Shown here piece by piece: positions 51,908 through 60,503 of a DNA stretch of 64,000 nucleotides. This stretch comes from CALKZN01 sp964633815 (GTDB taxonomy: Bacteria > Pseudomonadota > Gammaproteobacteria > Arenicellales > Arenicellaceae). Positions within the stretch are counted from its first letter, which is position 1; the number at the start of each line of letters is the position of its first letter. Made by a program: the position numbers and the translations under genes. The stretch spans positions 1 through 64,000 of the forward strand of contig CAZWHW010000003.1 of assembly GCA_964633815.1 (NCBI GenBank). The letters run 5' to 3'. Under the pieces are notes generated by a model. It had not been told where the DNA came from. It did no database searches and worked only from the letters and a program-made list of their open reading frames with translations.

Positions 51908-52924
51908 CTATGCTAAAGATCCACTGCAACTGCTGCCAGAGCCAGCCGTACAACCAAAACAATGCCTATCTACTGCTATAGGGGAATTTTCACTTTTACT
52001 GTGATTAATATCCCAGATAAACCGTGTTTTTCTATTTGACATCGGCATGTCTAACATTTGATTAAAATCACAGTCATATACTTGGCCTAACCAATCTATA
52101 TTGTATAAATGCCTGCACATTAAACCTTCAATTGTTGCAGCATTAAAATTGCTAACAAGGAGTTCTTGATATTCCTCGAGCTTCCCGTCACGTCTTAAGC
52201 TGTGGGCAAAACGATTAATAGGGATGTTAGCAATTGCGATTAGATTGCTAAATTTAATATCAAAGTTTTCTTGCAGCATTGCACGATATTCTTTTTCTAA
52301 GCCCATTTGTTCTGGAGGAAGAAAAGCACCCCCAGGGTTATAAACCAAGTCCAATGATAACTCTGGTTTAATGCCATAGCCTAGAGAATTAAGCCATTGT
52401 AAACCAGAGATACTTTTATCAAATACCCCTTTACCGCGTTGAGCATCAACATTGTCTTCTGTATAACAGGGTAAGGAGCATACCAAGCGAATGTTTCGCT
52501 CTGCATACCATTGAGCTAAATCTTCTTGTCCATTTTCATAGAGCACGGTGATATTACAACGTGAAGTGATTTGGATGCCTTTGTTAATGAGTTCATCACA
52601 GAATTGGCGAAAATGTGGATTTAATTCTGGGGCACCACCAGTTAAATCGGCTTTTTTGATTTGGGTTGAATCTAGCCAGTTCAGAATCTTCTGCATGGTC
52701 TCCCAAGTCATATTTTCAGTGCGATTTGGACCTGCATCGACATGACAATGGTGACAGGCTAGATTGCATAGCTTGCCAAGATTGATTTGAATCTCAGAAG
52801 TTTCAGCACGTTTTAACTGGATGCCATTCTCAGCAAGTAATTTAGAAAATTCTGGCCCACAATCAGGCACTTGATAGCTGGATTTTACGGCAATACTTTC
52901 TAATTTTTTGAGCGCTGTATTCAT
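51908..52924 (-). CDS. arsS: ArsS-like radical SAM protein
   Basis: A 338-residue radical SAM enzyme. CNLACHHCHVDAGP (about 52-65) is the CxxxCxxC [4Fe-4S] motif, and ADLTGGAPELNPHFR is the SAM-binding GGE-like strand. The C-terminal domain has EGLMCRHLYNIDWLGQVYDCDFNQML and CFGCTAGSGSSCSGSL, characteristic of the arsenosugar-biosynthesis ArsS (DUF3641) family. ArsS acts on dimethylarsenate to build dimethylarsinoyl-deoxyadenosine; it is usually beside arsM. No arsM or arsenic gene is in this window, so another substrate is possible. It starts at ATG 52924. No partner gene is adjacent in frame. Confidence 0.83.
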   Translation of the reverse strand: MNTALKKLESIAVKSSYQVPDCGPEFSKLLAENGIQLKRAETSEIQINLGKLCNLACHHCHVDAGPNRTENMTWETMQKILNWLDSTQIKKADLTGGAPELNPHFRQFCDELINKGIQITSRCNITVLYENGQEDLAQWYAERNIRLVCSLPCYTEDNVDAQRGKGVFDKSISGLQWLNSLGYGIKPELSLDLVYNPGGAFLPPEQMGLEKEYRAMLQENFDIKFSNLIAIANIPINRFAHSLRRDGKLEEYQELLVSNFNAATIEGLMCRHLYNIDWLGQVYDCDFNQMLDMPMSNRKTRFIWDINHSKSENSPIAVDRHCFGCTAGSGSSCSGSLA

Positions 52925-53162
52925 ATTGATTATTCTAAGTTTGAACCTTTATGTGATGTTCTTTTATCTGTTGATTCTAACGAAATTGGCTATGTTTGTC
53001 TTGTTTGCATAGACCTTTCATGCTTTATAAATATTTCCTTACATACAAAGAAAAATAATCTATTAATTAATTATTTAAAAGTTCTAATTCTAATAAGCGT
53101 AATTTGTTGCGATTGGAGAAGGCTTTTCAGAAGAATGACTGTTAGTTTTTCAAAAAACAGGC

Positions 53163-53795
53163 TTAAAATACTTTTTGTTTGTATTCGCATAAATCACTGA
53201 TAATACATTGACTGCATTTTGGCTTGCGGGCTGTACAAACATAACGTCCATGTAAAATTAGCCAATGGTGGGCGTCTACAATGAATTCTTTTGGGATGAC
53301 GCGTAATAAGCGTTTTTCGACTTCTAAGACATTTTTCCCAGAGGCTATTTTTGTGCGATTGGATATGCGAAAGATGTGTGTATCAACTGCCATGGTTGGT
53401 TGGCCAAAGAAGGTATTTAATACGACATTAGCAGTTTTTCTGCCAACGCCAGGCAGAGCTTCTAAGGCTTCGCGGTTGTTGGGAACTTCACTATTATGTA
53501 AGTCGATAAGCATCTTGCAAGTAGCGATTACATTTTTAGCTTTGCTGTTGTATAAGCCAATGGTTTTGATGTATTCACTTAACCCTGCCACGCCCAAAGC
53601 ATAAATTGCTTCTGGAGTGTTTGCGATAGGATAGAGTTTGTCCGTAGCTTTGTTGACGCCGACATCGGTGGCTTGCGCAGACAAAATGACAGCAATGAGT
53701 AGTTCAAATGCATTGTCATATTTCAGTTCTGTGGTTGGATTTGGATTGGCTTCTCGCCATCGACTGAAAATTTCGGTGCGAATATCTTTATTCAT
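53163..53795 (-). CDS. nth: Endonuclease III
   Basis: A 210-residue DNA glycosylase and AP lyase (E. coli 211) that removes oxidised pyrimidines. LPGVGRKTANVVLN is the helix-hairpin-helix with the catalytic Lys, and MAVDTHIFRISNR holds the catalytic Asp. CTARKPKCSQCIISDLC is the C-x6-C-x2-C-x5-C [4Fe-4S] cluster. It starts at ATG 53795, 17 bases after the end of rsxB, completing the metG-rsxB-nth order common in gammaproteobacteria. Confidence 0.96.
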   Translation of the reverse strand: MNKDIRTEIFSRWREANPNPTTELKYDNAFELLIAVILSAQATDVGVNKATDKLYPIANTPEAIYALGVAGLSEYIKTIGLYNSKAKNVIATCKMLIDLHNSEVPNNREALEALPGVGRKTANVVLNTFFGQPTMAVDTHIFRISNRTKIASGKNVLEVEKRLLRVIPKEFIVDAHHWLILHGRYVCTARKPKCSQCIISDLCEYKQKVF

Positions 53796-53812
53796 ATGCC
53801 CTTGTTTATGCT

Positions 53813-54454
53813 TTAACCATCAGATGTTTTTTTGGCATTAGCGCGTTTCACCGCAGCGAGAATGTCGAGCTTTAAATCATCAGGGCTAGATTTACGCATA
53901 GCTTTAAGTTTTTTATTGGCAACAATGGCTTTTTCTCTAGCTTCTTCACGCTCTAACTTAGCTTGTGTTTGTTCTCGAGCTTTTTGCGTTTGTTCGGGGC
54001 TGTATTCAGACCAACGCCAATGCAGTTTAGCCTGCATTGAGTCAACTGCTTGCATCTCGATGCAATCAACGGGACACGGATCAATACACAGACCACAACC
54101 AGTGCAATCGTCAGCTTTGACCGTATGAATATGTTTGGCTGAACCGATAATCGCATCGGTTGGGCAGGGTTTGATGCACATCACACAGCCGATACATCGC
54201 TCTTCATCAATCATCGCCACTTCGCGTGGTTTGGTTTCACCATATTTTGGGTTCAATGGTTTGCCCATTTTGCCGAGCAGTGCAGCTAAGCCGCGAATAG
54301 TGGTGTCACCACCCGGTGGGCATTGATTTATGTCGGCTTCGCCATTCGCAATGGCTTCGGCATAATCTAAACAGCGAGGGTAACTACATTGAGTGCACTG
54401 AGTTTGTGGCAGCCATTCATCAATGGATTTGATTTTTGCTTCAAGCTCAGACAT
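53813..54454 (-). CDS. rsxB: RsxB/RnfB-like ferredoxin subunit without membrane anchor
   Basis: A 213-residue iron-sulfur protein. CTQCSYPRC with a later Cys (about 20-45) is the RnfB-type cluster site, followed by two ferredoxin motifs, CIGCVMCIKPCP and CTGCGLCIDPCP (about 88-135). The C-terminal 60 residues are a charged, Glu/Lys/Ala-rich helix. The hydrophobic N-terminal helix of canonical RsxB is missing: the protein begins directly with the SELEAKIKSIDEWLP helix. No other rnf/rsx gene is present here. It lies between metG and nth, as in many relatives. It may serve as an electron donor to another system. Confidence 0.85.
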   Translation of the reverse strand: MSELEAKIKSIDEWLPQTQCTQCSYPRCLDYAEAIANGEADINQCPPGGDTTIRGLAALLGKMGKPLNPKYGETKPREVAMIDEERCIGCVMCIKPCPTDAIIGSAKHIHTVKADDCTGCGLCIDPCPVDCIEMQAVDSMQAKLHWRWSEYSPEQTQKAREQTQAKLEREEAREKAIVANKKLKAMRKSSPDDLKLDILAAVKRANAKKTSDG

Positions 54455-54468
54455 CGCTGTATGTTTTA

Positions 54469-56550
54469 TTATTTAACCTTGTGTCCCGGTTGTGCACCAT
54501 CATGTGGTTCCAGAATAAACAAGTCTTTCCCACCTGGGCCAGCAGCTAGAACCATGCCTTCAGATAAACCAAAGCGCATTTTTCTTGGCGCTAGATTCGC
54601 GACCATGACCGTATGTTTGCCAATCAAGTCTTCTGGCGCATAGGCCGATTTGATGCCAGCAAAGACATTGCGTGTTTCGCCGCCTATATCGAGTGTCAGT
54701 TGCAATAATTTATCCGCACCTTCCACATGTTCTGCATTAGTAATTTTGGCGATTCTTAAGTCAATTTTAGCAAAATCATCGAAATTGATAGTGTCTGCAA
54801 TTGGATCATCGGCTAATGGTCCAGATACGGGTTTATTTTCTTGTTTTTGGCTTTCTTGGCTGTCTTCAATCATTTTTTCAATCGACTCACTTTCAACGCG
54901 GGTCATTAACGGTTTGAATTTATTAATTTTGTGGTTTGTTAGTGGTGTGTAAATGTCATCAAAAAGCAAGGCATCGACATTCAAAAATACTTCGGCTTGT
55001 TTGCTGAGCTCAGGCAATACTGGTTTTAATAGAATGACTAAGGCGCGAAAACAATTAATGCCCATAGTACAAACTGCCTGCACTTGATCAATTTGATCTT
55101 CTTCCTTGATCATTTGCCACGGTTTGTTTTCATCAATGTATTGATTAGCTTTGTCAGCTAAAAACATAATGTCGCGCATTGCCAATGAATATAGCCGGCG
55201 TTCATAACGATCAGCAATGGGTTCAGCTGCGTCAGTGAATGCTTTATAGAGCGCTGGCTCAGCAAGCTCTGCTGATAATTGACCATCAAAGCGTTTCTTG
55301 ATGAAGCCAGAGCAGCGTGAAGCGATGTTCACCACTTTACCAACTAAATCAGAGTTTACTCGTTGGCTAAAATCTTCCAAATTAAGGTCAATATCACTCA
55401 CTTTATCATTTAGCTTGGCAGCAAAGTAATAACGTAAATATTCAGGATTTAAGTGTTTTAAATATGTTTTTGCATTGATAAACGTGCCACGTGATTTAGA
55501 CATTTTAGCGCCATTCACAGTTAAAAAACCATGACAAAAAACCCCGTTCGGTTTCCGTAAGCCAGCGCCTTCGAGTACGGCTGGCCAAAACAGAGTATGG
55601 AAATAGGCGATGTCTTTACCAATAAAGTGATATAGCTCGGTGTTGTTGTCTTTTTGCCATACGGCATTAAACGCCTCTTCGACATTATCTTTGTGTTCGC
55701 TATGGTTTGATAACCAATGCTTGTGCGATGCCATATAGCCAATTGGGGCATCGAGCCAAACATAAAAATACTTGTCTTTAGCACCAGGAATTTGAAAGCC
55801 CCAATAAGGCGCATCACGGCTGATATCCCAATCTTGTAAACCTGTATCAAACCATTCTTGTAGTTTATTAAAAATCTCAGGTTGAGTACTGCCGTATTCA
55901 GGTCTAACGCTACCATCTTTCATCCAATTTCTTAAATATTCTTCAAAAAAGCCCAGTTTAAAAAAGAAGTGTTCAGAATCACGTTCTACTGGCGGTTTGC
56001 CAGATAAAACAGAGACTGGGTTGATTAAATCAGTTGGATCATAGGTGCTGCCACAGACTTCGCAATTATCACCATATTGATCTTCAGCCTTACATTTTGG
56101 GCAAGTGCCTTTGACAAAACGGTCAGGTAAGAACATGCCTTCTTGTTCGTCATAAGCTTGTTTGATCGTTTTGGTGACAATGTAATCATTGTCTTGAAGC
56201 TTGGTATATATCTCTTGGCACAAAGCCTCGTTTTCAGGTGAATGCGTGCTGTAATATTGATCAAAATCGACATGAAAACCAGCAAAGTCAGCTTGATGGT
56301 CTTTATTGACGCGATCGATCAATTCTTGCGGTGTAATGCCTTCACGTTTGGCGCGCAACATGATGGGCGTGCCATGCGCATCATCGGCGCAAAAGTAGTG
56401 GCAATCATGACCACGCATTTTCTGGAAACGCACCCAAATATCGGTTTGAATGTATTCAACCAGATGACCCAAATGAATATCCCCATTGGCATAAGGCAGG
56501 GCGCTGGTGACTAAGATTTGGCGTTGTTCTTGTGTGTTTTGTGCTGGCAT
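54469..56550 (-). CDS. metG: Methionyl-tRNA synthetase
   Basis: A 693-residue class I synthetase that charges tRNA(Met). The catalytic domain has SALPYANGDIHLGHLVEY (HIGH-type) and GAKMSKSRGTF (KMSKS). CPKCKAEDQYGDNCEVCG is the zinc knuckle in the connective domain. The C-terminal OB-fold (about 590-693: FDDFAKIDLRIAKI to GLSEGMVLAAG) aids tRNA binding and dimerisation. I chose ATG 56550 rather than TTG 56568. It heads the metG-rsxB-nth unit, with rsxB 14 bases after it. Confidence 0.96.
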   Translation of the reverse strand: MPAQNTQEQRQILVTSALPYANGDIHLGHLVEYIQTDIWVRFQKMRGHDCHYFCADDAHGTPIMLRAKREGITPQELIDRVNKDHQADFAGFHVDFDQYYSTHSPENEALCQEIYTKLQDNDYIVTKTIKQAYDEQEGMFLPDRFVKGTCPKCKAEDQYGDNCEVCGSTYDPTDLINPVSVLSGKPPVERDSEHFFFKLGFFEEYLRNWMKDGSVRPEYGSTQPEIFNKLQEWFDTGLQDWDISRDAPYWGFQIPGAKDKYFYVWLDAPIGYMASHKHWLSNHSEHKDNVEEAFNAVWQKDNNTELYHFIGKDIAYFHTLFWPAVLEGAGLRKPNGVFCHGFLTVNGAKMSKSRGTFINAKTYLKHLNPEYLRYYFAAKLNDKVSDIDLNLEDFSQRVNSDLVGKVVNIASRCSGFIKKRFDGQLSAELAEPALYKAFTDAAEPIADRYERRLYSLAMRDIMFLADKANQYIDENKPWQMIKEEDQIDQVQAVCTMGINCFRALVILLKPVLPELSKQAEVFLNVDALLFDDIYTPLTNHKINKFKPLMTRVESESIEKMIEDSQESQKQENKPVSGPLADDPIADTINFDDFAKIDLRIAKITNAEHVEGADKLLQLTLDIGGETRNVFAGIKSAYAPEDLIGKHTVMVANLAPRKMRFGLSEGMVLAAGPGGKDLFILEPHDGAQPGHKVK

Positions 56551-56711
56551 GTGGATAGTGTAAACCAAGTTTTGTGCGCATGCTGAATAATACTTAAAAG
56601 CTTATCATTATGCGCGTTTTTTACAGGGCGTAAATTACCAGTTTTCTTAGTCAATGACCATGTTTGTAAACACAATATTTGCGTAATGATCAAGCTTAGA
56701 ATAATGTTATT

Positions 56712-56749
56712 AAAAAGGGCTCTGTATCCTTATGATTCAGAGCCTTTTT
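56712..56749 (-). terminator. Rho-independent terminator downstream of the FadL gene
   Basis: Arms at 56712-56724 and 56738-56749 pair (AAAAAGG(G)CTCTG/CAGAGCCTTTTT) with one bulged G and a 13-base loop. On the minus strand a T run follows. It lies 18 bases past the FadL-family stop; A/T symmetry could also allow the plus strand. Confidence 0.85.
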
Positions 56750-56767
56750 AGTGTCATTTTAGAATGA

Positions 56768-58057
56768 CTAAAATCGTTTTGTTAATGCAAAGCCTAAAAT
56801 ATGCACTTCTGGATCTGATACACCAGTGAACGGCAATCCAGTAAAAGCAACATGCCCAGGAACAACGTTGATTTCGGCTTCTTCCGTTAGCGTGACATAG
56901 TTATAAGCAAAATCAAATGATAGTCCATTTTTAAATTGTTTAGTGAAGCCAAGTGAGATCCATAAACGGTCATTATCGGGTAGCTGTGTTGATCGTGTTG
57001 TGTCTGTCACAGTTGCTTCGTCCAGACCAATACCCGCACGTAACATCAATGTTTTAGAATATTGATATTCGCCACCAATAGTGTAGAAGTTAGTGTCAAC
57101 ATATTCGAGTGGTATTGCGACTGGTTGACCTAGAACAGTTGCAATACTACCAGTGGCATTGCTTATGACGGGTAAAGTGTCGACTGAAGACCAATTGGTT
57201 CGTTCAAAAGTCACACCAAGTGTGAATTTTTCCGACAGTTGTTGCTTCCAGCCTAAAGTTAAGACCCATGGGAGTTCAATATCAAGATTGATATCAGAAT
57301 TCACACCGAAATCGTCAATAGTTAAACTGCCTGTGAGATTGTGATCAACAGCAGAACGAAAACCGGCGCCAAGCGAGCTATTACCAAATTTATAAGTAGC
57401 ACCAAGTGTGAAACCTATACCAAAATCATCACCTTCAAGACCTAACACTGGATCGCTGGCTGAAAAAACACCTGCACTTGCTCCTACGGGTAAGGCGCGA
57501 GTGACTTCAACATCAAAGTATTGGAATTGTATGCCTGCTGCTAGAACTAAATTCTTAACTGGTTCATAGGTGATAGTTGGGCTTATGTTGATCGAGGCTA
57601 ATTCAGCATCTAAGCTGATAAATTGACTGCGTGAGCCTCTGTCTGCATTGGTTTCAGAGCCATAAGGCGCGTTAATGGATACACCCCATGCCCATTTGTC
57701 ATTAAGACGATTAGCATAATAAAAATTAGGAATTACACCAGTACCACCAACATCGCCAGTTTCTTCTAGATCTTGAAAAAGAAAAGGAGTCGAGCCAGTT
57801 GATTGAATATCAGATTGCACATCAGCAATGCTTAAAGCACCTTGAATTTCTGATTTTTCAACGTGGCCAAAGATAGCTGGGTTCGCAAAAGCGCCAGAGA
57901 GGTTGCCACCTGCAGCAATACCTGCAAATGTTGACCCTTGGCCATGGACACTTTGTGAACGCAAAGCAAAGCCAGCCGCGTTTACAACTGTTGAAATAAG
58001 GATAGATGCTGTGGTGAGTGAGCTATAAATTAGCTTTTTTTGTAGATTTGTTTTCAT
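56768..58057 (-). CDS. FadL/TodX-family outer-membrane transport protein
   Basis: A 429-residue outer-membrane beta-barrel. A signal peptide (LIYSSLTTASILISTVVNAAG) is cleaved after about residue 28, giving a mature start AGFALRSQSVHGQGSTFAGIAAGG, which matches the OMPP1/FadL N-terminal hatch. SGAFANPAIFGHVEKSEIQGALSI and repeated amphipathic strands follow, ending with the aromatic VHILGFALTKRF. The family imports long-chain fatty acids or aromatic and aliphatic hydrocarbons. ATG 58057 has AGAGGAT upstream. It is monocistronic; the ligand is unknown. Confidence 0.9.
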   Translation of the reverse strand: MKTNLQKKLIYSSLTTASILISTVVNAAGFALRSQSVHGQGSTFAGIAAGGNLSGAFANPAIFGHVEKSEIQGALSIADVQSDIQSTGSTPFLFQDLEETGDVGGTGVIPNFYYANRLNDKWAWGVSINAPYGSETNADRGSRSQFISLDAELASINISPTITYEPVKNLVLAAGIQFQYFDVEVTRALPVGASAGVFSASDPVLGLEGDDFGIGFTLGATYKFGNSSLGAGFRSAVDHNLTGSLTIDDFGVNSDINLDIELPWVLTLGWKQQLSEKFTLGVTFERTNWSSVDTLPVISNATGSIATVLGQPVAIPLEYVDTNFYTIGGEYQYSKTLMLRAGIGLDEATVTDTTRSTQLPDNDRLWISLGFTKQFKNGLSFDFAYNYVTLTEEAEINVVPGHVAFTGLPFTGVSDPEVHILGFALTKRF

Positions 58058-58204
58058 GGGATATCCTCTTATGTTGTACGGCGTATGTTGTATGTTGTAT
58101 TTTTATTGCTTTTCTTCATTCAGAATGCCATTAAAAGTCTTTATATGTCAAATAGTTAATGTTGGCTTTAATGTTTAATTGCAATTTAATGGTGAGATGT
58201 TTGT

Positions 58205-58792
58205 TTAGGGGGTTATGCGTGCAGAAAGCGTATTGAACTGTTTTGTGACAGTTAATATTTGGCCGTAACTGATCTGAATATTAAAAATTTCAGCCAAAGG
58301 GATTTTTAAGTATTTTGCTGCAATCAATCGCATGACGCCTGCATGTGTGCACACAGCTGCATATTTTATTTCTAGAGAGAATATTTCCTTCAGAAAGGTC
58401 TCTACTCTAGTTTGCATTTCTAATAAACTTTCCCCTTGTGGAGGGCGAGAATGAATAAAGTCATCTGTCCAGGGCTGTGTTTCAATTCTTGGTATATCTT
58501 CCCATACGCGCAACTCCCAATCTCCAAAATTAATTTCTTGCAGTTCTGAGCGGATCGATAATTCAATTGATGTGTTCTGGTTTTGATTGATTTTTTCCGC
58601 CAAAAGGAGACAACGTTTTGCAGGACTTGTGAAAATATAATCATATCCATTTGAACTTTTTGCTTGTTGTAATACACTTAGAATTTGCTTTGATTCTTCT
58701 TTAAAGCTATCAGAAACACCAATATCCGCTTGTCCATAACAAATCCCTGGTGCAATTTGAGGTGTTGTATGGCGAATAAAATGAATTTCCAT
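58205..58792 (-). CDS. cobC: Alpha-ribazole phosphatase CobC
   Basis: A 195-residue histidine phosphatase. MEIHFIRHTTPQ carries the catalytic Arg-His (RHT), ICYGQADIGVSD and YIFTSPAKRCLLLAEKI are family blocks, EINFGDWELRVWEDI follows, and VCTHAGVMRLIAAK has the second His. It removes phosphate from alpha-ribazole 5'-phosphate or cobalamin 5'-phosphate in the final steps of nucleotide-loop assembly. ATG 58792 is chosen over a longer open frame to 58873. It is the last gene of the cob operon, eight bases after cobS, which supports CobC over a generic phosphoglycerate mutase. Confidence 0.88.
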   Translation of the reverse strand: MEIHFIRHTTPQIAPGICYGQADIGVSDSFKEESKQILSVLQQAKSSNGYDYIFTSPAKRCLLLAEKINQNQNTSIELSIRSELQEINFGDWELRVWEDIPRIETQPWTDDFIHSRPPQGESLLEMQTRVETFLKEIFSLEIKYAAVCTHAGVMRLIAAKYLKIPLAEIFNIQISYGQILTVTKQFNTLSARITP

Positions 58793-58800
58793 TGCGCAAA

Positions 58801-59583
58801 TTAAGTCAGACTCAAAGCAATAATGCTGAGATAAAAAACAGCTTCCAGTACTTGCTGCATCGCACCTAAACAATCGCCTGTATAACCATCAATTCGCTTT
58901 TTAAAGTAACGAGTGATCAATAGAAATGTCAACCACATCGGAATTAGACTAAACACATAAGCAGGATTTACAGCTAATAATAAGAAAAAAAATGGCGTGA
59001 TTAATACAGCACTAAATATTAAGCTCTTGTAGGATAATTTTTTCGAAGCCATTGATTTGGCTTTGCTTTGTTCATCGTTTTGGACATAGTCTAAACAATC
59101 AATGCACAACGATGCGCCTAGACGACTCAATGAATGTCCATTGATATAAGTAACTAGTAATAAAGTTAAAGAGATGCTGCCCAATTCGATTAAGCTTAAT
59201 ATTTTTATTGCTAATAGTAGCGATAGGCATACGACTGCATAAGTGCCGACGCGGCTATCTTTCATGATGCTGAGTATTTGCTGTTTCTGCCAGCCGCCGC
59301 CAAAGCCGTCACAACAATCCGCAAATCCATCTTCATGCAAAGCGCCAGTTATTAGCACACTGATGACTATCGACAAGACCACAGCAAGGGGTAGGGGGAG
59401 CACTAGGTTTGTTAAGTAAATAGTGAGTGCAGCTAAACTGCCAATAAGAACACCAATAAAGGGAAAGTATTTACGTGAAAAATGTTGTATTTCATCCGAG
59501 TAAGGTAATGACACAGGCACTTGAAAGCGGGTGAAAAACATCACAGCAGTCAGAAAATAGTGTTTTTCTTGCTGCCAGTTCAT
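58801..59583 (-). CDS. cobS: Adenosylcobinamide-GDP ribazoletransferase CobS
   Basis: A 260-residue inner-membrane enzyme that joins adenosylcobinamide-GDP with alpha-ribazole to give adenosylcobalamin. FTRFQVPVSLPYS and the signature ITGALHEDGFADCCDGFGGG (metal-binding acidic loop) with MKDSRVGTYAVV are clear. About six helices follow. ATG 59583 overlaps the btuF stop (ATGA), so translation is coupled. Length matches E. coli CobS (247). Confidence 0.94.
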   Translation of the reverse strand: MNWQQEKHYFLTAVMFFTRFQVPVSLPYSDEIQHFSRKYFPFIGVLIGSLAALTIYLTNLVLPLPLAVVLSIVISVLITGALHEDGFADCCDGFGGGWQKQQILSIMKDSRVGTYAVVCLSLLLAIKILSLIELGSISLTLLLVTYINGHSLSRLGASLCIDCLDYVQNDEQSKAKSMASKKLSYKSLIFSAVLITPFFFLLLAVNPAYVFSLIPMWLTFLLITRYFKKRIDGYTGDCLGAMQQVLEAVFYLSIIALSLT

Positions 59584-60503
59584 TTTATTTGGTGAGAACT
59601 TAAATTGTTTCTGGCTGTATCGAATTTTTCGCATACAGATTGTGCTCCCTGAATTATACGGGCAGTATGCCTACTAACAATATCTGCATTCACAGTGAAT
59701 AGATTATTCGTTTTGACCGCAGTCATAGTCGGCCACTGTTGCCAACGCAATAATGGTTCAACGCCTGATTTATGATTTGTGCCTGTGATAATGACATCAG
59801 GATTACGCTCAATTAAAGATTCAATAGTAATAATGGGTGCTTTGATTTTTTCATCGGCATAGATGTTTATCCCGCCACATAAACGCAATACGTCACTGAT
59901 GATTTGCTTGCCATTGATGGTGTAGATTGGATCGTGCCAAACTTGATAGAAGACCGAAATAGGTGTTTTGCCAGTTTGTGATTGGCGCAACAAAGCTAAT
60001 TCATCTAGATACTTTTTAGCACTTAATTCAGCAATGTGCTGTTTGCCAGTTAATATGCCGATATTGCGAATTGCTGTTGCTACTTCTTGCATAGTGCTAG
60101 GCTCGTCTATGTAAAGAGGGATGCCAAGCTGTTTTATTTTGTCAAAGAAATGTTTTGGTGTGCCAGATTGCCAAGCAAAAATGACATCAGGTTTGAGTGC
60201 GGCAATGGCTTCGATATTGTATTTATTGTAGCCACCAACTTGTGGTAATGATTCAGCTTCTGGAGGGTAGTTAGCATAGCTAACACTGCCAACCAGTAAA
60301 TCACCTGCACCAGCACTGTAAACGTTTTCAATGATATGTGGGGCTAAAGCTAGTATCCGAGACGCAGGTTGTTTAAGGCTGATAATTGCACCACTATCAT
60401 CAGTAACACTGATTGCTTTTGCTGAAGTGGCTGATGGAGAATAAGCGATTAATAAGACGCTTAAGCAGATAAAGCGCTGCAATTTATATACGTGTTGTTT
60501 CAT
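59580..60503 (-). CDS. btuF: Cobalamin ABC transporter binding protein BtuF
   Basis: About 307 residues. MKQHVYKLQRFICLSVLLIAYSPSATSA is a signal peptide. The periplasmic-binding fold shows RILALAPHIIENVYSAGAGDLLVGSVSYANYPPEAESLPQVG-type features, seen at ILALAPHIIENVYSAGAGD and ANYPPEAESLPQVGGYNK, which match BtuF. It delivers corrinoids to BtuCD. ATG 60503 follows GGGAAA and overlaps the cobT end by 20 bases. Its position inside the cob genes supports cobalamin rather than haem or siderophore specificity. Confidence 0.9.
   Translation of the reverse strand: MKQHVYKLQRFICLSVLLIAYSPSATSAKAISVTDDSGAIISLKQPASRILALAPHIIENVYSAGAGDLLVGSVSYANYPPEAESLPQVGGYNKYNIEAIAALKPDVIFAWQSGTPKHFFDKIKQLGIPLYIDEPSTMQEVATAIRNIGILTGKQHIAELSAKKYLDELALLRQSQTGKTPISVFYQVWHDPIYTINGKQIISDVLRLCGGINIYADEKIKAPIITIESLIERNPDVIITGTNHKSGVEPLLRWQQWPTMTAVKTNNLFTVNADIVSRHTARIIQGAQSVCEKFDTARNNLSSHQIK

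Noticed and set aside
52925..53162. 238-base gap between nth and arsS-like gene as a regulatory or RNA element
   Set aside because: I see no convincing hairpin, repeat, tRNA fold or promoter pair; short T/A runs only.
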